Source of the DNA: CAYLJJ01 sp964384025
Lineage (GTDB): Bacteria > Myxococcota_A > Bradymonadia > UBA7976 > UBA1532
Direction of reading: 5' to 3'
Assembly (NCBI GenBank): GCA_964384025.1
Contig: CAYLJJ010000003.1
Location: forward strand, 1 to 64,000
DNA: 64,000 nt
A program made the translations under genes and the position numbers. A model generated the notes under the pieces. It did not search any database. It had not been told where the DNA came from and was given only the letters and a program-made list of their open reading frames with translations. Below, piece by piece: positions 42,881 through 51,839 of the stretch (the stretch's first letter is position 1; each line of letters opens with the position of its first letter).

Positions 42881-45274
42881 TCAGCGAAAATACTTCTCCG
42901 CTTTCTTCGATAGGACTTTGAGGCGCTCCTCTACGCGGGCGTTGAAGCTGCCCTCGGGGAACTGTGCATCCTCCTCTTGCTCTCGAACCCCCGCCTCAAC
43001 TCCAGAGACCAAGCTGAGCACCTCATCCAGGTGAGATACCGCCCAGATATGAAAGTTGCCCTGCTCTACAGCCTCGATGACTTCTGTTGAGAGGACCAAG
43101 TCATTGCAATTGTTGAAGGGTAGGATTATCCCCTGCTCTCCCGTCAGACCCCGGTGGTTACAGACTCGGAAGAAGCCCTCGATCTTCTCATTGAGCCCTC
43201 CGACAGCTTGAACTCGTCCTCGCTGATCGACCGCGCCGGTCATAGCGATCCCTTGCTTGACAGGGATATCTGCCAGAGCAGAGAGCAGGGCTACAGTCTC
43301 CGCTACTGAGGCAGAGTCCCCATCTACCTCAGCATGAAGCTGTTCAAAGGCGATGGTGGCGCTTAGGGCCAATATTCGCTCAGGGAGGTAGTGGGCGCGG
43401 AGATAGGCGGAGAGCAGGAGGGTGCCCTTATCGTGAATGCGCCCTGAGAGGCTTACCTCTCGCTCCACGCTGATGATCCCCAAACGACCGGGGGCATAGC
43501 TGGCGCTGATACGGCAGGGTTGACCAAAGCTGAAGTCTCCCACAGAGACTACGGTGAGCGCGTTGGCGACTCCCAAAACGGAGCCCTCTGTGGCCAGATC
43601 AACAACTCCGCTGCGGAGCAGATCAAAGAAGTGATCTGCGGTGAGGCAATGCCTTCGATTCTGAGCCTTGAGCGCCTGCTGTATATGGGCAGCTTGAAGC
43701 CCCTCGGCGGACTCCATACGAGCATAGTGCCCCGCCTCACGCAGCAGATCGGTCAACTCACTGAAACGGGTAGAGAGACGATCTTGACGTTCGGCCAAGC
43801 GAACCCCATGCTCCGCTAGAGCGGCCAGCGCAGAGTCCTCTACAGGAGGGAGCTTCTCCTCCTCGGCGACTCTCCAGGCGTGGTGAGCGTAGATCTTCAG
43901 GCCACGCTCATCCATCGGCATCAGATCGTCGAAATCTGCCTTGATCTTGAAAATCCGCCGAAACTCCTCAGAGCTGGAGTCCAGGAATCGATAGAGTTCA
44001 TCATCGCCTACAACGATCACTTTGAGATCTACAGCGATGGGATCAGGCTTGAGGATGCTTCCCGCTCCTGGATTGAAGAACTGTTCTGGAGAGAGAATTT
44101 CCAGCTCTCTGGTCTTGAGAACGCGGCTGAGGTTGCGCCAAACCCCATTCTCCGAAACAGCGTCGTTGGCGTTGATGACCAGATAGCCCCCATTGGCTCG
44201 GAGCAGGCTGCCACCTTTGATATCATTGAAGTCGATCTGGTTGCGATTTTCATCTGTGGGGCGCTCGATGCTGCCAAAGAGATTGGTAAAGGTGGGAGCG
44301 TTCTCAAAGATGATGGGAGGCTCATTTCGCCCCCTGTTATTCACTAAGAGGTTGACCGATAGGCCCCAAGTGAGCCCTGGAGAGAGGTTGTCATTCTCCT
44401 CCTCCTTGAACTCCTCCACCCGCTCCGCGATCCAGCGAATCATCTCCTTGGACCAAGCTTCAAGGCTGGAGTAGGGGAACTCAGCCATCAAGGTCTCAGC
44501 GAGCTCTTTGAGTCCCTCTCGTACCGCTTCTTTTTCGATCTCTAGGATCCCCTCTTTGACCTTAAGAGCTGCTTGTCTGAGCTGCGCGAGGAGGAGCCTC
44601 AGCTCCTCCTTGAGGAGGCTGTGTTTGCGATTGGTCTCTGCCAGACGAGGGACCCGAGCCTGACCACTCTGAGCCAGGGCGTTCAGTTCATCGATATCGA
44701 TGGGCTTACGCCGGAAGTAGGGCATGATATCGATATGCTGCGACTCCCCGACCTGCACCTGAGCCAGGGTAAAGCGTTGCTCCTGACAGCGCCTTGAGAA
44801 CTCCTCTAACAGGCTCTTCTCTAGAGCCTCTACCACCAGGATCTGCTCGCGTCGTTGCTGATCAACAGGTTCAGCCTCCAGCAGCGCTCGGACCCGCTCT
44901 AGGAGGCTCTTAGAGAGGCTCTTCATCGCTTTGCGAAAGCGACCTCCCTCTCCAGCAGGCATCATCAACAGCTTGGGACGATCAGCGTCTCGGAAATTTT
45001 GTACATAGAGGCAATCTTGGAGGGGACCCCGCTGTCGAAGCTCCTCTTTAAGGAGCGCACGGACGGTTGACATCTTGCCTGTTCCCCCAGGGCCGCAGAC
45101 GAAGATGTTGTAACCGGGAGCGTCCATGGCCAAACCCAGCCTGAGAGCTTCAATCGCCCGAGGTTGACCGATGAGGGCGGGGCTCTGGCCACCATTCTCA
45201 CGGAAGGTTTTAAAGATTTCAGGTTTACAGCGCCATCGAAGAGCTTTAGAGGAGAGCCGAATAGGATCTGTCAA
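42881..45274 (-). CDS. Lon-related ATP-dependent protease (LonC/YcbZ-like) with altered P-loop
   Basis: A 797-residue AAA+ protease. The ATPase part starts near residue 30; its P-loop is GPGGTGKMST (61-70), with Met68 where Ser or Thr normally binds magnesium. A long helical insertion (about 95-290) precedes the AAA module (about 330-560). The Lon-type protease domain (about 570-760) has the catalytic serine in GDSAS (Ser654) and lysine in GGLNEKIEGF (Lys697), so proteolysis should be intact. The start is TTG at 45274, supported by GAGG six bases upstream. The order matches 'Lon-related' proteases, not classical Lon, since the N-terminal LAN domain is missing. Confidence 0.9.
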   Translation of the reverse strand: MTDPIRLSSKALRWRCKPEIFKTFRENGGQSPALIGQPRAIEALRLGLAMDAPGYNIFVCGPGGTGKMSTVRALLKEELRQRGPLQDCLYVQNFRDADRPKLLMMPAGEGGRFRKAMKSLSKSLLERVRALLEAEPVDQQRREQILVVEALEKSLLEEFSRRCQEQRFTLAQVQVGESQHIDIMPYFRRKPIDIDELNALAQSGQARVPRLAETNRKHSLLKEELRLLLAQLRQAALKVKEGILEIEKEAVREGLKELAETLMAEFPYSSLEAWSKEMIRWIAERVEEFKEEENDNLSPGLTWGLSVNLLVNNRGRNEPPIIFENAPTFTNLFGSIERPTDENRNQIDFNDIKGGSLLRANGGYLVINANDAVSENGVWRNLSRVLKTRELEILSPEQFFNPGAGSILKPDPIAVDLKVIVVGDDELYRFLDSSSEEFRRIFKIKADFDDLMPMDERGLKIYAHHAWRVAEEEKLPPVEDSALAALAEHGVRLAERQDRLSTRFSELTDLLREAGHYARMESAEGLQAAHIQQALKAQNRRHCLTADHFFDLLRSGVVDLATEGSVLGVANALTVVSVGDFSFGQPCRISASYAPGRLGIISVEREVSLSGRIHDKGTLLLSAYLRAHYLPERILALSATIAFEQLHAEVDGDSASVAETVALLSALADIPVKQGIAMTGAVDQRGRVQAVGGLNEKIEGFFRVCNHRGLTGEQGIILPFNNCNDLVLSTEVIEAVEQGNFHIWAVSHLDEVLSLVSGVEAGVREQEEDAQFPEGSFNARVEERLKVLSKKAEKYFR

Positions 45275-45406
45275 GGTAACCTCGTCTCAAAAGAATCGCT
45301 CTATCTATCTGAGGCTCCTCCGAGAGGGAAGCTATTTCCTTGAATATTCCTGTGCTCTTGTCCCCTTTGTTTCCACTCTTTTTCAGATAGATGCTATCTA
45401 GAGCGT

Positions 45407-47170
45407 ATGCGCTCTCTCTTACTCTCGCTTCTGCTCCTGAGTTGTCATCCTCCTTATCAAGAGTTCGAGCCTCTCCAAGTGGTCCCCTTAAAATCGGAGG
45501 GCTGTGAAGCCCCCCAAACTCTGCCTTCCGAGGTAGATCGACTGATCTTAGAGAGAATGAGCCCTGAGGGAGCTTGGAGCTTTCAGGAGAGCTTCCCGCC
45601 TGAGGAGAGCCCAATCATTGAAGGTCTGGAGACCGGCTCAACACGCTTCCGTCTCTTCGCTTGTGTGAAGGATCAGGCTCGTTGGGTCGCTTATGGGGCT
45701 CTTTTGGAGATCGAGGCGGAGCGTAAGCAGCTCCTTAAGTTCCGTTTCCTCCCTTTGGGAGAGTTGGCCTGTACCGGTTCTCAGCTCTCTTCGACCCACC
45801 AGAGCTATGCTCAAATGGAGATGCCCAGAGCCTTTGCAGCGGTCAGCTCTCTCTCTGACGGTCGCGTCCTCTTCCTGGGCGGAGCGGACCTGATAAAGCC
45901 CTTTCCAGATCGAGATGCACAGCTCTTCCTGAGAGGCGCTATGGAGCCAGGCTGGTCTATCTTTGATCCCCATGATGCGCTCTTCCTCCCAGGAGTTCAC
46001 AGGGAGCAGCGCCAGAGCCCCCGCCCACTCTTAGCTGAACGTATTGGCGCTCGAGCTTTTCCTTGGAGGCGAGAGGATCGTTCTGAGACTGTGCTTATCT
46101 TTGGAGGCAGCGCAGACGCTTCTATCTCCAAGCAGAGCTTGAACAATCCCTTCGGTGGCAGTTTGCGCCCTTGGGGGGATCCCGCCAAGCCAGTCATCTC
46201 CCTCTTTGATCCCGAAACTGGAGGAATCGCTCCTCTACGCTTTCCGCAGGAGCCTCTCCCTCGCTTTATGCCTGGCGCCGCTGTGGATAAAGGAGGAATG
46301 ATCCTTGTTGCTGGGGGTTGGATCTATGAAGAAGAGAGGTGGGTTCCCAGCAGCAAGGTCAGTATAATCATCGAACAGCAGATTTTTGAGTTGGACCTTG
46401 AGGTTTCGGAACAGAAGATTCCTCTCATCGGCCCCAGCGTGACCGCGCTTGGCGAAGAGCGCTTCCTTATCTTTGGCGCCGATCTAGAAAACTGTGGGCG
46501 TTACTCCGCGTGGTGGGTTGCGCCCCACTCAGAGACTGGGCGTCCTGAGCTGCGCTGGCTCCCCATCAATGAGCCCTCTGGCGAGCAGAGCTGTAACCTC
46601 AACCAGGGCTGTAAGGGTTGGCGCTCCAGCGCCCACCACAGCGCCGCTTCTATAGATGGAGAGCATATCCTCATCACCGGGGGGCTCTCTGTATTGAAGA
46701 GCAGCAAACAGGGAGAGCCTCTCTCTGGGCTGACTTCCAGCCCCAGGGCTCTCTGTGATGGCGCTTTCCTGGTTCATGTTGAGGAGTGGCAGAGAGCTGG
46801 GGGTAGAGAGAGGATGCAGATCCTACGGACCTCTCCTCTTAAGATGGGAGAGGCTGAGCGCGTTTCGGTTCAGCGCGCCTTTCACCGCAGCGATCCTCTT
46901 GGCGATCAGCTGATCATCTCAGGAGGTTGGGCTCAACAGCGTGAACATCTGTCTCTGGATGGGAGCCTTCAGCTGCTCCGCTTTAACCTGGACGGTAGCT
47001 TGGAGATCATGAAAGAACGACTCTCCAGCCCCCGTATCGGCCATATGGGAGCCCAGCTCCCTGATGGAGGCCTTATCTGGGCTGGAGGGGTTCAAAATGA
47101 GGAAGAGATTGTCGCGACTGGAGCGGTCTATATGGCAACTCTCGAAGATCCAGATCCCTGTGCGTTTTAG
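45407..47170 (+). CDS. Kelch-like beta-propeller lipoprotein
   Basis: A 587-residue exported lipoprotein; the signal ends in LLLLSC (Cys at about 13). Kelch-type strands recur: SDGRVLFLGGADL (about 150), ETVLIFGGSADAS (about 227), GGMILVAGGW (about 291), HILITGGLSV (about 422), DQLIISGGWAQ (about 501) and GGLIWAGGVQNEE (about 557), which suggests a six- or seven-bladed propeller covering about 135-580. The first 130 residues form a separate beta-rich part with few cysteines. Function unknown; in myxobacteria many such proteins are surface-exposed. A weak terminator follows it. Confidence 0.85.
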   Translation: MRSLLLSLLLLSCHPPYQEFEPLQVVPLKSEGCEAPQTLPSEVDRLILERMSPEGAWSFQESFPPEESPIIEGLETGSTRFRLFACVKDQARWVAYGALLEIEAERKQLLKFRFLPLGELACTGSQLSSTHQSYAQMEMPRAFAAVSSLSDGRVLFLGGADLIKPFPDRDAQLFLRGAMEPGWSIFDPHDALFLPGVHREQRQSPRPLLAERIGARAFPWRREDRSETVLIFGGSADASISKQSLNNPFGGSLRPWGDPAKPVISLFDPETGGIAPLRFPQEPLPRFMPGAAVDKGGMILVAGGWIYEEERWVPSSKVSIIIEQQIFELDLEVSEQKIPLIGPSVTALGEERFLIFGADLENCGRYSAWWVAPHSETGRPELRWLPINEPSGEQSCNLNQGCKGWRSSAHHSAASIDGEHILITGGLSVLKSSKQGEPLSGLTSSPRALCDGAFLVHVEEWQRAGGRERMQILRTSPLKMGEAERVSVQRAFHRSDPLGDQLIISGGWAQQREHLSLDGSLQLLRFNLDGSLEIMKERLSSPRIGHMGAQLPDGGLIWAGGVQNEEEIVATGAVYMATLEDPDPCAF

Positions 47171-47185
47171 GGGAGATGATGAGAA

Positions 47186-47219
47186 ATCGATAGCGCGAAA
47201 CTGCAATCGATATTTTTTT
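47186..47219 (+). terminator. Candidate intrinsic terminator after the kelch gene
   Basis: ATCGAT at 47186-47191 pairs with ATCGAT at 47206-47211, followed by seven T residues (47213-47219). The stem is only six base pairs and AT-containing, so efficiency may be low. It separates the kelch gene from the mmd operon. Confidence 0.4.
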
Positions 47220-47288
47220 CCGCATTCCTCTTCTCTTCTGAAAATCCCAAAGATATAAGCGCCTGAGCCGAGATTGAGGAGCAGCAGG

Positions 47289-48836
47289 ATGAGGAAGAAG
47301 ATAGAGGCTCTACAGGAGAGGAAAGGGCAGCTCCGCCTAGGGGGTGGAGAGGAACGCATCAAGAAGCAACACGCCAAGGGCAAGCTTTCAGCCCGAGAGC
47401 GCTTGAGCCTGCTCTTTGAGCCCGGCACTTTTCAGGAGTCTCAGCTCTTCCTGAGACATCGTACGGCCCGCTTTGGCATGATAAATAAGGAGTTTCCAGG
47501 AGAGGGCGTAGTCACCGGAGTAGGCATCGTTGATGGTCGTCCAATCTACGCCGCCAGCCAGGATTTTACGGTGGCGGGAGGCTCTGTGGGTGAGGCCACC
47601 GCTCAGAAGATCAGTGAGGTGATGGATCGGGCGCTCAAGACAGGGGATCCTTTTATCTTTATCAATGACAGCGGGGGTGCTCGTATTCAGGAGGGGGTAG
47701 ATTCCCTCTCGGGCTATGGCAAAATCTTCTATCGCAACATCCTGCTCTCTGGAGTTGTTCCCCAAATCAGCATCATCAGTGGTCCCTGTGCAGGAGGCGC
47801 AGCTTACTCCCCCGCGCTGACGGACTTTATCATCCAGGTCCGCGACGAGGGGCAGATGTTCATCACCGGCCCCAGCGTCATCCGTCAAGTTACGGGGGAG
47901 CAGATCACTGCAGAGGAGTTGGGAGGTGTGCGGAGTCACGCTCAGTATTCGGGGGTGATCCATTTCATCGCCGAGAGCGGCGCTGAGGCGATGAGCTTAG
48001 CGCGCCGTCTGCTCTCCTTCCTACCCAGCAACAACACCGCTGAGGCTCCCTTCTATCCCGAGCTGCGAGAGGAGAGCATCGCTCCCCAACCAGCGTTGAA
48101 CAGGATCATCCCCGAGGATCCCAAGGAAGCCTATGATATGCACGAGGTGATCAAGCATATCGTCGATCAGGGGGACTTCTTAGAGGTGCAAGCTGAGTTT
48201 GCGCCCAACATCATCGTTGGCTTCGCACGCCTTATGGGTAAGACGGTGGGCCTCGTCGCCAATCAACCCATGCATCGAGCAGGGGTATTAGATATCGACT
48301 CCTCGGATAAATCTTCACGCTTTATCCGCTTCTGCAACGCCTTCAACTTGCCTCTGATCACTCTGGTGGATGTACCGGGGTTTATGCCAGGGATTCGTCA
48401 GGAGTATGGGGGCATCATCCGTCATGGTGCCAAGATGCTCTTTGCCTATGGTGCTGCGACGGTCCCCAAGCTCACCGTTGTCATCCGCAAAGCCTATGGA
48501 GGAGCTTATCTCGCGATGTGCTCCAAGAGCATGGGGGCTGATCGTGTGGTGGCTTGGCCCACCGGTGAGATTGCGGTGATGGGTGGTGAGGGAGCGGTCA
48601 ACCTCCTCTATCGTCGAGAGATCGCTCAGGCTGAGGATCCTGAGGCGGAGTGCCAGGCTCGCTTAGAGGAGTACAATGAGGCCTTTGCCAACCCCTATCG
48701 AGCCGCTGAGCGGGGCCTCTTGGATGACATCATCGATCCCTCTGAGACTCGCGCCTATCTGGCTGCTGCCCTGGATATTCTCCAGGCCAAGCGTACTCAG
48801 CGGCCCGAGAAGAAGCATGGTTTGATCCCCCTCTAA
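47289..48836 (+). CDS. mmdA: Methylmalonyl-CoA decarboxylase alpha (carboxyltransferase) subunit
   Basis: Transfers the carboxyl group of methylmalonyl-CoA to biotin on the gamma subunit; cytoplasmic part of a sodium-pumping decarboxylase. The ATG at 47289 with GAGGAG upstream gives 515 residues, the usual MmdA length (glutaconyl-CoA subunits are longer). The carboxyltransferase folds show FINDSGGARIQEGVDSL (about 119-135), ISGPCAGGAAYSPAL (about 162-176) and, in the second half, VDVPGFMPGIRQEYGGIIRH (about 359-378) and RKAYGGAYLAM. It resembles propionyl-CoA carboxylase beta, but the sodium-pump beta subunit downstream and absence of biotin carboxylase favour a decarboxylase. Confidence 0.93.
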   Translation: MRKKIEALQERKGQLRLGGGEERIKKQHAKGKLSARERLSLLFEPGTFQESQLFLRHRTARFGMINKEFPGEGVVTGVGIVDGRPIYAASQDFTVAGGSVGEATAQKISEVMDRALKTGDPFIFINDSGGARIQEGVDSLSGYGKIFYRNILLSGVVPQISIISGPCAGGAAYSPALTDFIIQVRDEGQMFITGPSVIRQVTGEQITAEELGGVRSHAQYSGVIHFIAESGAEAMSLARRLLSFLPSNNTAEAPFYPELREESIAPQPALNRIIPEDPKEAYDMHEVIKHIVDQGDFLEVQAEFAPNIIVGFARLMGKTVGLVANQPMHRAGVLDIDSSDKSSRFIRFCNAFNLPLITLVDVPGFMPGIRQEYGGIIRHGAKMLFAYGAATVPKLTVVIRKAYGGAYLAMCSKSMGADRVVAWPTGEIAVMGGEGAVNLLYRREIAQAEDPEAECQARLEEYNEAFANPYRAAERGLLDDIIDPSETRAYLAAALDILQAKRTQRPEKKHGLIPL

Positions 48837-48860
48837 GAGCTTCAGCGTAAAGGAGACCCT

Positions 48861-49202
48861 ATGATTCAGGCTTTGATCCTCTCTGCCACTGGCATCTTGG
48901 TTGTCTTCTTTGTCCTGATAACCATCGCCATTTTGGTTCATCTGTTGGGGCGCTTAGATGCAGGCTGGATCTCTCGAGAAGCTCAGGAGAGCGAGCACGC
49001 TTTAGAGAAGCAGCCCACCATCGACAACACCACTCTGGTGCTGATCAGCGCTGCTGTCGCTACCGTCCTGCAGGGGAGAGGTCGGATTCGCCGGATCCGC
49101 CACTTGGGCCACAATATGGGTGATGCCAGCAACTGGTCTGTCCAGGGTCGGCTTCAGGTCCAGGGCTCCCACGCTCTATATCGAAAGAGAGATCGCAAAT
49201 AG
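48861..49202 (+). CDS. mmdD: OadG/MmdD-like small membrane subunit
   Basis: 113 residues. A single N-terminal membrane helix (about 8-31: GILVVFFVLITIAILVHLLG) and a soluble tail. In this family the small subunit holds the decarboxylase complex together and helps attach the carboxyltransferase to the membrane part. GGAGA precedes the ATG. The distal segment GRGRIRRIRHLG, followed by SVQGRLQVQGSHAL, resembles the C-terminus of OadG-like proteins. Its position between mmdA and the biotin carrier gene is diagnostic. Sequence alone would be weak evidence. Confidence 0.85.
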   Translation: MIQALILSATGILVVFFVLITIAILVHLLGRLDAGWISREAQESEHALEKQPTIDNTTLVLISAAVATVLQGRGRIRRIRHLGHNMGDASNWSVQGRLQVQGSHALYRKRDRK

Positions 49203-49214
49203 GAGGCCAGGAAG

Positions 49215-49631
49215 ATGAAGCTTAAGATCACCGTACATGGTGTCGCCTATGAGGTGGACGTAGAGGTCCTTGACGCAGGTGAGAGCGCTCCTGGAATCAT
49301 TGAGCGCCCCACCCTACCCCCCCAGCAGTTTATTCCTCATCAGGGCGTCTCCGTAGCCAAGAGAGGCTCACTCAAGAAGCCCTCTCCTCCTCTCGCTCAG
49401 GCAGTCCCCAGCGCTGGGGATGCGCAGATCCAAAGCCCCATCGCGGGCACCATTATGGAGCTACAATGTGCCGTGGGGGACTCCTTAGAGGCGGGACAGC
49501 TTGTCCTGATCTTAGAGGCGATGAAGATGAAGACCAAGATCGGCAGCCCCAGCGCGGGGAAGGTTAAGGCGATCTTGGTCAGCGTTGGAGACTCTGTGCG
49601 TGAAGGCCAAGTCTTGGTAGAGCTGGCCTGA
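49215..49631 (+). CDS. mmdC: Biotin carboxyl carrier subunit of the decarboxylase
   Basis: 138 residues carrying the biotin prosthetic group that shuttles the carboxyl between the alpha and beta subunits. A short N-terminal domain (about 1-30) and a Pro/Ala-rich linker (about 32-68) precede a biotinyl domain (about 70-138) with the biotinylation motif ILEAMKMKTKI; Lys104 is the expected attachment site, and the hammerhead strands SPIAGTIMELQCAVGDSLEAG flank it (about 74-94). AGGAGG lies upstream of the ATG. It is flanked by mmdD and mmdB with gaps of 12 and 3 bases, so all four are co-transcribed. Confidence 0.95.
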   Translation: MKLKITVHGVAYEVDVEVLDAGESAPGIIERPTLPPQQFIPHQGVSVAKRGSLKKPSPPLAQAVPSAGDAQIQSPIAGTIMELQCAVGDSLEAGQLVLILEAMKMKTKIGSPSAGKVKAILVSVGDSVREGQVLVELA

Positions 49632-49634
49632 GCC

Positions 49635-50762
49635 ATGGAACTCCTCCAGCGATTTTTAGAGGTGGGGGCGATAGGTCATGCGACCTGGGGTCACCTCCTC
49701 ATGATCTTGGTCGGCCTCCTCTTTCTGTGGTTGGCGATCACCAAGGACTATGAACCTCTCCTCCTGGTCCCCATCGGCTTTGGTATCTTGCTGGGAAACA
49801 TCCCCTTCGCCGACGGGATGCAGCTGCGCTTTGATGAAGAGAACAGTGTGCTCTGGCACCTCTATCAGGGGGTCCAACAGGGCTACTATCCACCGCTGAT
49901 CTTCCTGGGCATCGGGGCGATGACCGACTTCTCCTCCCTGCTCTCTGCGCCCAAGCTGATCCTATTGGGCGCGGCAGCTCAGGCGGGGATCTTCCTGACC
50001 TTCTTGGGGGCGATCCTCCTAGGCTTTGAAGCCAATGAGGCGGCGGCCATTGGGATCATTGGGGGCGCTGATGGCCCCACGGCGATCTTCCTCTCCTCCA
50101 AGCTGGCGCCCAGCTACCTGGGTGCTATCGCCGTCGCTGCATACTCCTATATGGCCCTGGTCCCTGTGATCCAGCCCCCCATCATCAAGCTGCTCACCAG
50201 CCGGGAGGAGCGCCTAATTCGCATGAGACCCTCAAGGCAGGTGAGCCGACGTGTCCGCATCCTCTTCCCCATCATCGGCTTTCTGCTCACTGCGATGGTA
50301 GCTCCTGGGGCTATTCCACTCTTGGGGATGCTCTTTTTTGGGAACCTGCTTAAGGAGTCTGGGGTGACTGAGCGTCTCGCCAATACAGCGCGAAATGCTT
50401 TTATCGATATCGTCACCATCCTCTTGGGGCTTACGGTGGGGACCTCCACCTACGCCACCACTTTCCTGCGTCCAGAGTCGTTGAAGATCTTTGGTTTGGG
50501 GGCTCTCTCTTTCTGTATCGCCACCGCCTCAGGGATCCTCTTCGCTAAGCTGATGAATCTCTTCTCCAAGGAGAAGATCAACCCCATCATCGGGGCTGCA
50601 GGGGTCTCTGCTGTGCCTGACTCAGCGCGAGTTTGCCAAATGGTGGGTGCCCAAGAAGATCCCAGCAACTTCCTGATCATGCATGCTATGGCTCCCAACG
50701 TCGCGGGGGTCATCGGTTCCGCTGTCGCCGCTGGGATCTTCTTGGCAACCATGAGCAACTGA
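49635..50762 (+). CDS. mmdB: Sodium-pumping decarboxylase beta subunit (OadB/MmdB)
   Basis: Integral membrane subunit that decarboxylates carboxybiotin and exports sodium. The 375 residues have about nine hydrophobic helices. Conserved functional segments are present: GGADGPTAIFLSSKLAP (about 138-154), which contains the Asp known to be essential in oxaloacetate decarboxylase beta, and IIGAAGVSAVPDSARVCQ (about 316-333), containing residues known to line the second sodium site. The end MAPNVAGVIGSAVAAGIFL is also typical. The presence of all four subunits supports a working pump. Sodium-coupled propionate or succinate metabolism is inferred. Confidence 0.96.
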   Translation: MELLQRFLEVGAIGHATWGHLLMILVGLLFLWLAITKDYEPLLLVPIGFGILLGNIPFADGMQLRFDEENSVLWHLYQGVQQGYYPPLIFLGIGAMTDFSSLLSAPKLILLGAAAQAGIFLTFLGAILLGFEANEAAAIGIIGGADGPTAIFLSSKLAPSYLGAIAVAAYSYMALVPVIQPPIIKLLTSREERLIRMRPSRQVSRRVRILFPIIGFLLTAMVAPGAIPLLGMLFFGNLLKESGVTERLANTARNAFIDIVTILLGLTVGTSTYATTFLRPESLKIFGLGALSFCIATASGILFAKLMNLFSKEKINPIIGAAGVSAVPDSARVCQMVGAQEDPSNFLIMHAMAPNVAGVIGSAVAAGIFLATMSN

Positions 50763-50800
50763 AGCCAGCCTGCGGCGTGGATCTCTCTGTTCTCAACCTC

Positions 50801-50831
50801 AAAATTTGTGTAAACCTGTCACAGGAATTTT
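50801..50831 (+). promoter_or_regulatory. Imperfect palindrome and candidate promoter before the acidic repeat gene
   Basis: Outer arms AAAATT (50801-50806) and AATTTT (50826-50831) enclose CCTG/CAGG with a TCA loop (50815-50825). A -35-like TTGTGT (50806-50811) lies 17 bases before TTTAAC. It could be an operator overlapping a promoter or just the mmdB 3' hairpin; the signal is weak. Confidence 0.25.
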
Positions 50832-50852
50832 AACACAGAGGAGATCTCCAAC

Positions 50853-51779
50853 ATGTCAAGGCTCAACCACTCTCTGACAACTCAGGCCCCCAAGCGCTCT
50901 GGACAGGGAGGGCTCAGGCGCTTCCTGATCGCAGCCTTGGCTGTAGGCGCCAGCGCGGCGCTGCTCTCTCCCAGCGAAGCCAGCGCGACCCCAGCCTCTC
51001 AGATCCAGCAGATCAGCTTAGAGAATGGGAAGATCAAGGATCGACACAACGCAGCGCTTAAGGCGATCGTGGTTCGCGAGCTTGAATCTCAAGAGGCGGA
51101 GCAGATCATCGCCGCCCAGGAGGTCGAGGTCTCTTTAGGGCTTCAAGAGGGAGAGATCCAAGTCTGTGAACTGGAGCCAGAAGAGGCCCAACAGATCATC
51201 GCTGAGATCCAGGCAGAGATCGAAGCGGAGATCCTGGCTGAGATGGAGGGGGTTGAGGTTAAAGAGCTGGGAGATCGCAGCCCAGAAGAGGTGGAGCTGC
51301 GGGAGCTGGGACCGGAGGAGGCTCAGCGCATCATCGCTGAGATTCAGGCGGAGCTTGAAGCGGAGCTGCTGGTAGAGGCAGAGCAGGTTGAGGTCAGAGA
51401 GCTGGAGTTGCTGGAGGCGGAGACGATCGTCGCTGAGGCCAACCAAGAAGCGGCTCTAGAGATCGCCCTGGTGGAGTCTGACGCGGAAGTAGAGGTCAGG
51501 GTATTGGACCCTCAGGAGGCTGAGGAGCTGCTCAGCCTTGGCGATTGGGGAGCGCTGTTAGAGGTAGAGGGTGTAGAGCTGGACGAAGAGGTGGAAATCA
51601 AGGAACTTGAGCCTGAGGAAGCGGAGCAGATCATCGCGGCCCTCAACTATGAGGCTGCGCTCCTCAGCGAGGCTCGGGCTCAGCGAAAGTCTCAGAAGAA
51701 CGCCGCTCTGATCAAAGCCGCCCGTGCGGCCTTTCAGATCCTCAAAGAGGCTGGTCTGGAGTATGTCGGGCTCAGGTGA
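50853..51779 (+). CDS. Secreted acidic protein made of a short repeated motif, unknown family
   Basis: Not recognised. The 308-residue product has a twin-basic N-region (RSGQGGLRR) and a signal peptide ending near ASATPA (about 45-50). The mature part is highly acidic and contains about six copies of a 12-16-residue motif of the form ELEPEEAxQIIA: VRELESQEAEQIIA (about 70-83), CELEPEEAQQIIA (about 109-121), RELGPEEAQRIIA, RELELLEAETIVA, RVLDPQEAEELLS and KELEPEEAEQIIA (about 250-262). Stretches of Glu/Ala/Ile between copies are predicted helical. The C-terminus is basic (from about 274). GAGGAG precedes the ATG at 50853. Neighbours do not suggest a role. Confidence 0.8.
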   Translation: MSRLNHSLTTQAPKRSGQGGLRRFLIAALAVGASAALLSPSEASATPASQIQQISLENGKIKDRHNAALKAIVVRELESQEAEQIIAAQEVEVSLGLQEGEIQVCELEPEEAQQIIAEIQAEIEAEILAEMEGVEVKELGDRSPEEVELRELGPEEAQRIIAEIQAELEAELLVEAEQVEVRELELLEAETIVAEANQEAALEIALVESDAEVEVRVLDPQEAEELLSLGDWGALLEVEGVELDEEVEIKELEPEEAEQIIAALNYEAALLSEARAQRKSQKNAALIKAARAAFQILKEAGLEYVGLR

Positions 51780-51839
51780 AGCCAAATGAGGATCAGAGCT
51801 TGTTCCCTAACAGGCTCTCAGTAGAGATCGGCTCCTCTT

